Below the pieces are notes generated by a model. It was given only the letters and a program-made list of their open reading frames with translations, made no database searches and had not been told where the DNA came from. Made by a program: the position numbers and the translations under genes. 53,239 nucleotides of DNA, from contig CAZVWH010000007.1 of NCBI GenBank assembly GCA_964631175.1, positions 1-53,239 of the forward strand, written 5' to 3'. The DNA comes from CAZVWH01 sp964631175 (GTDB lineage: Bacteria; Planctomycetota; Phycisphaerae; Sedimentisphaerales; Anaerobacaceae). Within the stretch, counting starts at the first letter, position 1, and each line of letters begins with the position of its first letter. Of this stretch, positions 48,785 through 53,239 are shown piece by piece.

Positions 48785-49783
48785 ATGATAGGTAGTAACG
48801 ATTTTCAAAAAGCTGTTGAGCTAATCAGCAAAGCCGAAAGTATCTTAATTACAACCCATAATAAGCCGGACGGCGATGCCTGCGGCTCAGTCGCGGCAAT
48901 GCACGAAGCTCTGACTGCTCTTGGCAAAAACATAAAGATATTATTTCTATCGCCGGTTCCGAAATGGTATGCGTTTTTGTTTGCGGAGCAATTTCCGATT
49001 CTCGGCCAGGGTATTCAGCTCGAAGAGCTGACGGAAGGGAGGTTAGGGAAATTCGATTTAACAATGATTATCGACACCAATAGCTACAGTCAGTTACCGA
49101 AGTTCGAGCAATATCTGAAACAAAACGATAAGCCCGTCTTGGTAATCGACCACCATGTGACAAGTGACGGCCTCGGTACCGTTGAATTAGTTGAGCCGAA
49201 AGCCGCTGCTTCGGCTTTGATTGTCCATGATTTGTTTAAATATGCAAAATGGCCCATTACTGAGAAAATCGCCCAAGCGCTCTTCTTAGCGATCGTTACC
49301 GATACCGGCTGGTTTCAGTTCAGTAATACCGACAGCAGGGTTTTCAATAGCTGTGCCGAGCTTATTGAAGCCGGTGCAAATCCAACAGCACTGTACCGTC
49401 ATCTGTATCAGAGTTTCTCACCACAGCGATTCAAGCTTTTAGCTGCTATGCTTAGCTCATTGGAATTACATTTTGACGGACGTTTTGCGGCCCAGTATCT
49501 ATGTCAGAAGGATTTTGAGCAGACCGGTGCTTCGTATGAGGATACGGAGGATTTAATCAATGAATGTCAACGAATTAGTTCAGTAGAAGTAGCGGCTTTG
49601 TTTGTGCAATTAAAGGACGGCCGAGTCAAGTGTTCTTTGCGGAGCAAAGGTGCTGTTGATGTTTGCAGGATCGCCCAGAAGTTTGACGGCGGAGGCCACA
49701 AAATGGCCGCCGGCACTTACCTTCCCAGCCCCATAGAACATGCCAAACAGCTTATTATGAAAGAAGTGAAAAAACAGCTTTAG
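48785..49783 (+). CDS. DHH-family phosphoesterase (NrnA-like)
   Basis: A 332-aa manganese-dependent phosphoesterase, probably degrading short oligoribonucleotides and perhaps 3'-phosphoadenosine 5'-phosphate or cyclic dinucleotide products. The DHH domain has HNKPDGDACGSVAAM (about residues 24-38), MIIDTNSYSQL, the namesake VIDHH (about 117-121) and DTGWFQFSNTD. The C-terminal DHHA1 domain has VKCSLRSKG and the GGGHKMAAG substrate loop near residue 305. Domain order and length fit NrnA rather than RecJ. It follows the toxin-antitoxin pair by 60 bases and faces serS, ending 61 bases from it. Confidence 0.9.
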   Translation: MIGSNDFQKAVELISKAESILITTHNKPDGDACGSVAAMHEALTALGKNIKILFLSPVPKWYAFLFAEQFPILGQGIQLEELTEGRLGKFDLTMIIDTNSYSQLPKFEQYLKQNDKPVLVIDHHVTSDGLGTVELVEPKAAASALIVHDLFKYAKWPITEKIAQALFLAIVTDTGWFQFSNTDSRVFNSCAELIEAGANPTALYRHLYQSFSPQRFKLLAAMLSSLELHFDGRFAAQYLCQKDFEQTGASYEDTEDLINECQRISSVEVAALFVQLKDGRVKCSLRSKGAVDVCRIAQKFDGGGHKMAAGTYLPSPIEHAKQLIMKEVKKQL

Positions 49784-49844
49784 AATTAAGGGTTATTTTT
49801 AGTTTGAATTTTTCGATTGTTTTTTCAGAACAAAATAATCTTTT

Positions 49845-51138
<1,294 letters not shown>

Positions 51139-51146
<8 letters not shown>

Positions 51147-52500
51147 AATTTCTACCTACCCCCTCTCTAACGGTCGGGGCTCTGTTTTCTCTTGTTTCTT
51201 CGTATCGTTTGATGATTACAACATTATTTTGTCCGCCGAATCCGAAAGATTCGTTCATTGCTATATTAACCTTGTGTTTGCGAGGTTTGTTAGGAACATA
51301 ATCCAGGTCAAGGGCAGGGTCAGAGTCGTTGAGGTTTGTTGTCGGCGGTACTATGTTGTCCCGTATTGCCAGAACGCACGTGATCAGCTCAGCAGCCCCG
51401 GCTGCGCCAATTAAATGGCCTAACATACTCTTAACGCTGCTGGCAGGTGTGTTTTTAGCATCTTCTCTAAAAACCGCTTTAATAGCCATCGTTTCTATCG
51501 AATCGTTTTCAATAGTGCTTGTGCCGTGCGTGCTTATATAGTCAATATCTTTATAGCTAATGCCTGCATCAGTTAGAGCAGCGTTCATCGCCTGGATAGG
51601 CCCTCTGGCCTCTTCGTGCATATCGGTAATGCGGAAGGCATCGGAGCTGCTGCCGTAGCCGATGACCTCAGCGAGGATTTTTACACCTCTTTTTTTTGCT
51701 GAGCTTAGTGATTCGAGAATTATAATAGCTGCCCCTTCACCGAGAATGAAGCCGTCTCTGCTGGCCGAAAACGGCCTTGAAGCTGTCTGCGGACTGTCAT
51801 TTCTCCTCGATAGGGCGGTAAGACGGTTGAAACCCATAAGACCTAACGGATGTATCATTGAGTGCGCGCCGCCTGAGACCATCACATCCGCGTCGCCTCT
51901 TCGGATGAGCATTGTGGCTTCGCCGACGGATTGTGTGCTGGCCGCACAAGCGGTTAAACAGCTTCTTGTCGGTCCTCGCGCACCTGTGAGCATAGCGATA
52001 TGGGCAGCCGGCATATTGGGTTCCTGCTCAAGCTCACGCATTGGGTCCATCATGCTAAAGGCAACATCGGCCCACTTGATCCAGTCCATCTGGTCTTTGG
52101 TCACGTCCCAAGCCTTGACCAACGCTGTGAAAAAAGCAGCATTGTCCACAGAGCCTTCACCCGCTCCCAAATAAATCCCCAATCTGCTGCGGTCTATACC
52201 ATCGTTTGGCTGATCAGTTTCAATATCAATCCTTGCCTGTCGGCAGGCCTGGACCGCTGCACCGATGACAAAGCTTGAGCCGCGATTGCTGTGCTTGTGA
52301 AGCTGTGGATTTTTTGTATGCTTTGTAAGGTCGTAATCCTTCACCTCGGCATCGAATGTCGAAGGAAATGTGGATGCGTCGAAGATTGTGGTTTTAGCTA
52401 CTCCACTCTTACACGACAGCATTGCCTGCCAAACGGTATCGACATCATGTCCCAAGGGACAGACGACACCCATGCCGGTTATTACGACGCGCTTGTCCAT
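51139..52500 (-). CDS. Beta-ketoacyl-ACP synthase II (FabF-like)
   Basis: A 453-aa condensing enzyme that extends acyl-ACP with malonyl-ACP. The catalytic triad is intact: Cys185 (TACAASTQ), His in STHGTST (about residue 325) and His in KSMLGHLIGAAGA (about 360). The glycine-rich end is ESFGFGGQN. It is longer than typical FabF mainly through a loop near residues 115-165. The last 15 residues (NRAPTVREGVGRNYD) are not conserved in family members and come from a REP-like element. A second ketosynthase fragment lies upstream in the same direction (53163-53239), so the pair may act in a specialised lipid or polyketide pathway, not only in general fatty-acid synthesis. Confidence 0.88.
51158..51185 (-). 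repeat. REP-like element encoding the FabF C-terminus
   Basis: Minus strand ACAGAGCCCCGACCGTTAGA and onward to GGGGGT. It resembles 43924-43950 and the flanks of the transposase, and encodes NRAPTVREG. Confidence 0.7.
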
Positions 52501-52546
52501 TTATTCAACCTTATAAATATTTCTCATAAATGTTTCTTTTAATAAT

Positions 52547-53013
52547 GAATATCGAACAAGGAATAACAAATGTCGAAATAAATTATTTTTTCTATTGTAA
52601 AGCCCTTTTATTTTTTTCTGCAGTCTTTATGCTTGCTACAAAGATCGAAATTAACTCGTCACATTCTGCTATAACATCACCTACCTCCTCAGTGTTATTT
52701 AGCAGTTTTTTACGTTGAATTATCTTGAGCCAAATTTTTGTTTCACGCAGTTCCTTAAGACATATTTTTATTTTATGAATGAAATCCTTGCGGGACTCAG
52801 CACTTTGAGCTTCGCCATAATTTGGTGCTGGTGACGTTCCACAACGAACGAGTTGATTTGCTATGTGATTCCCAGTGCGCGTATTGGGTAGTTCCTCTAC
52901 AATATTAATAATTCTTACGGAAAAATCAATCAGCCGATCTTCGAGATCATATTTTTTATTATTAATCTTCATTTCGAATTACTTCTTACTTTATGATTCC
53001 TTGTTCGATATTC
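52547..53013 (-). mobile_element. Inverted-repeat-bounded cassette with a second four-helix-bundle gene
   Basis: GAATATCGAACAAGGAAT at 52547-52564 is repeated as a perfect 18-bp inverted copy at 52996-53013. They enclose only the four-helix-bundle gene at 52592. The cassette lies between two ketosynthase genes that face the same way. The repeats differ in sequence from those at 32283-33315, but the architecture is the same. Confidence 0.6.
52592..52972 (-). CDS. Four-helix-bundle protein (IVP/S23, TIGR02436 type)
   Basis: A 126-aa paralogue of the protein at 32915, sharing YDLEDRLIDFSVRIINIVEELP, QLVRCGTSPAPNYGEAQSAESRKDFIHKIKICLKELRETKIWLK and the acidic last helices. The C-terminal KTAEKNKRALQ is basic. 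Function is unknown; homologues are encoded in 23S rRNA intervening sequences. It is enclosed by 18-bp inverted repeats and has no other passenger gene. No retroelement is nearby, so an Avd-like role is not supported. Confidence 0.88.
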   Translation of the reverse strand: MKINNKKYDLEDRLIDFSVRIINIVEELPNTRTGNHIANQLVRCGTSPAPNYGEAQSAESRKDFIHKIKICLKELRETKIWLKIIQRKKLLNNTEEVGDVIAECDELISIFVASIKTAEKNKRALQ

Positions 53014-53056
53014 AATATTCATTTTTTGTAAGCGTTCACGGGAAAACCGCATTTTT

Positions 53057-53132
53057 GTCATTGCGAGCGAAGCGAAGCAATCTAAAATCGTACGTTTTTG
53101 AGATTGCTTCGGCCTAAAGGCCTCGCAATGAC
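53057..53132. repeat. REP-like palindrome, CATTGCGAG family
   Basis: GTCATTGCGAG (53057-53067) is inverted as CTCGCAATGAC (53122-53132), with GAAGCAATCT and AGATTGCTTC inside. Same family as 1394-1472. Confidence 0.8.
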
Positions 53133-53162
53133 ACAAAAACGCCTTATTTTCTGCGTGAACGG

Positions 53163-53239
53163 TTACCATTTTTTTAAAATAACAGCTGTTGTTTGTCCGC
53201 CGAATGTATAACTACAGCACAATGTGTAACGAATTTCTT
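53163..53239 (-). CDS. Beta-ketoacyl-synthase C-terminus, partial
   Basis: Only the last 24 codons lie in the window. They read EIRYTLCCSYTFGGQTTAVILKKW and stop at 53163-53165. TFGGQTTAVILKKW matches the FGFGGQN end of ketosynthases such as the FabF neighbour. It is not an extension of that gene. The 5' part is outside the window, so its active site cannot be assessed. Confidence 0.55.
   Translation of the reverse strand, partial: EIRYTLCCSYTFGGQTTAVILKKW

Overview
The window looks like a chromosomal scaffold from a free-living, Gram-negative, polysaccharide-degrading bacterium, most likely a Planctomycetota (Phycisphaerae/Sedimentisphaerales type) metagenome-assembled genome. This is inferred from the mix of an S1 sulfatase with pectin and galactan hydrolases without SusC/SusD, outer-membrane and periplasmic metal-uptake genes, moderate GC, a 100-N scaffold gap and a very high load of small palindromic repeats. 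No rRNA is present. One tRNA-Leu(GAG) is seen.

Layout. 1-5.9 kb: small accessory genes (an unknown 209-aa protein, a four-helix membrane protein, a DinB-fold protein), a dead REP-associated transposase, tRNA-Leu, and a membrane-anchored transglutaminase-like/TPR protein with a frameshifted end. 5.9-31.1 kb: thirteen co-directional genes forming a pectin (rhamnogalacturonan) utilisation locus: sulfatase, two GH28, three GH2, rhamnose mutarotase, aldo/keto reductase, GH9, a GH106-like rhamnosidase, a CBM9-like/PKD protein, a five-bladed-propeller hydrolase, a PL11 rhamnogalacturonan lyase and an (alpha/alpha)6-barrel hydrolase. Together they could cut the rhamnose-galacturonate backbone, trim galactose and rhamnose, and hand rhamnose to RhaM. 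No transporter or regulator lies within this cluster.

31.3-37.8 kb: exopolysaccharide genes (nucleotide-sugar epimerase, UDP-glucose dehydrogenase, NusG paralogue, ATP-grasp protein, WecA-type transferase), with a repeat-bounded cassette sitting between the dehydrogenase and the epimerase. 37.8-44.7 kb: a minus-strand metal-uptake cluster: His-rich membrane protein, Fur/Zur regulator, His/Cys-rich anchored peptide, coiled-coil porin, solute-binding protein, two permeases and the zinc enzyme ManA. It has a perfect dyad operator upstream and no ATPase gene. 44.9-53.2 kb: RibF, an intact REP transposase with its repeats, a lone GH28, a BrnT/BrnA toxin-antitoxin pair, a DHH phosphoesterase, SerRS, a FabF-like synthase, a second repeat-bounded four-helix-bundle cassette, and the 3' end of another ketosynthase.

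The most striking non-gene content is repeats. Both four-helix-bundle (IVP/S23-type) genes are enclosed by inverted repeats and lie between co-directional genes, an architecture reminiscent of 23S rRNA intervening sequences but outside rRNA. REP-like elements overlap stop codons and supply C-terminal tails for three proteins. Other small repeats sit in frame inside a GH2 enzyme, UDP-glucose dehydrogenase and seryl-tRNA synthetase. All family names come from reading the translations; no database search was possible.
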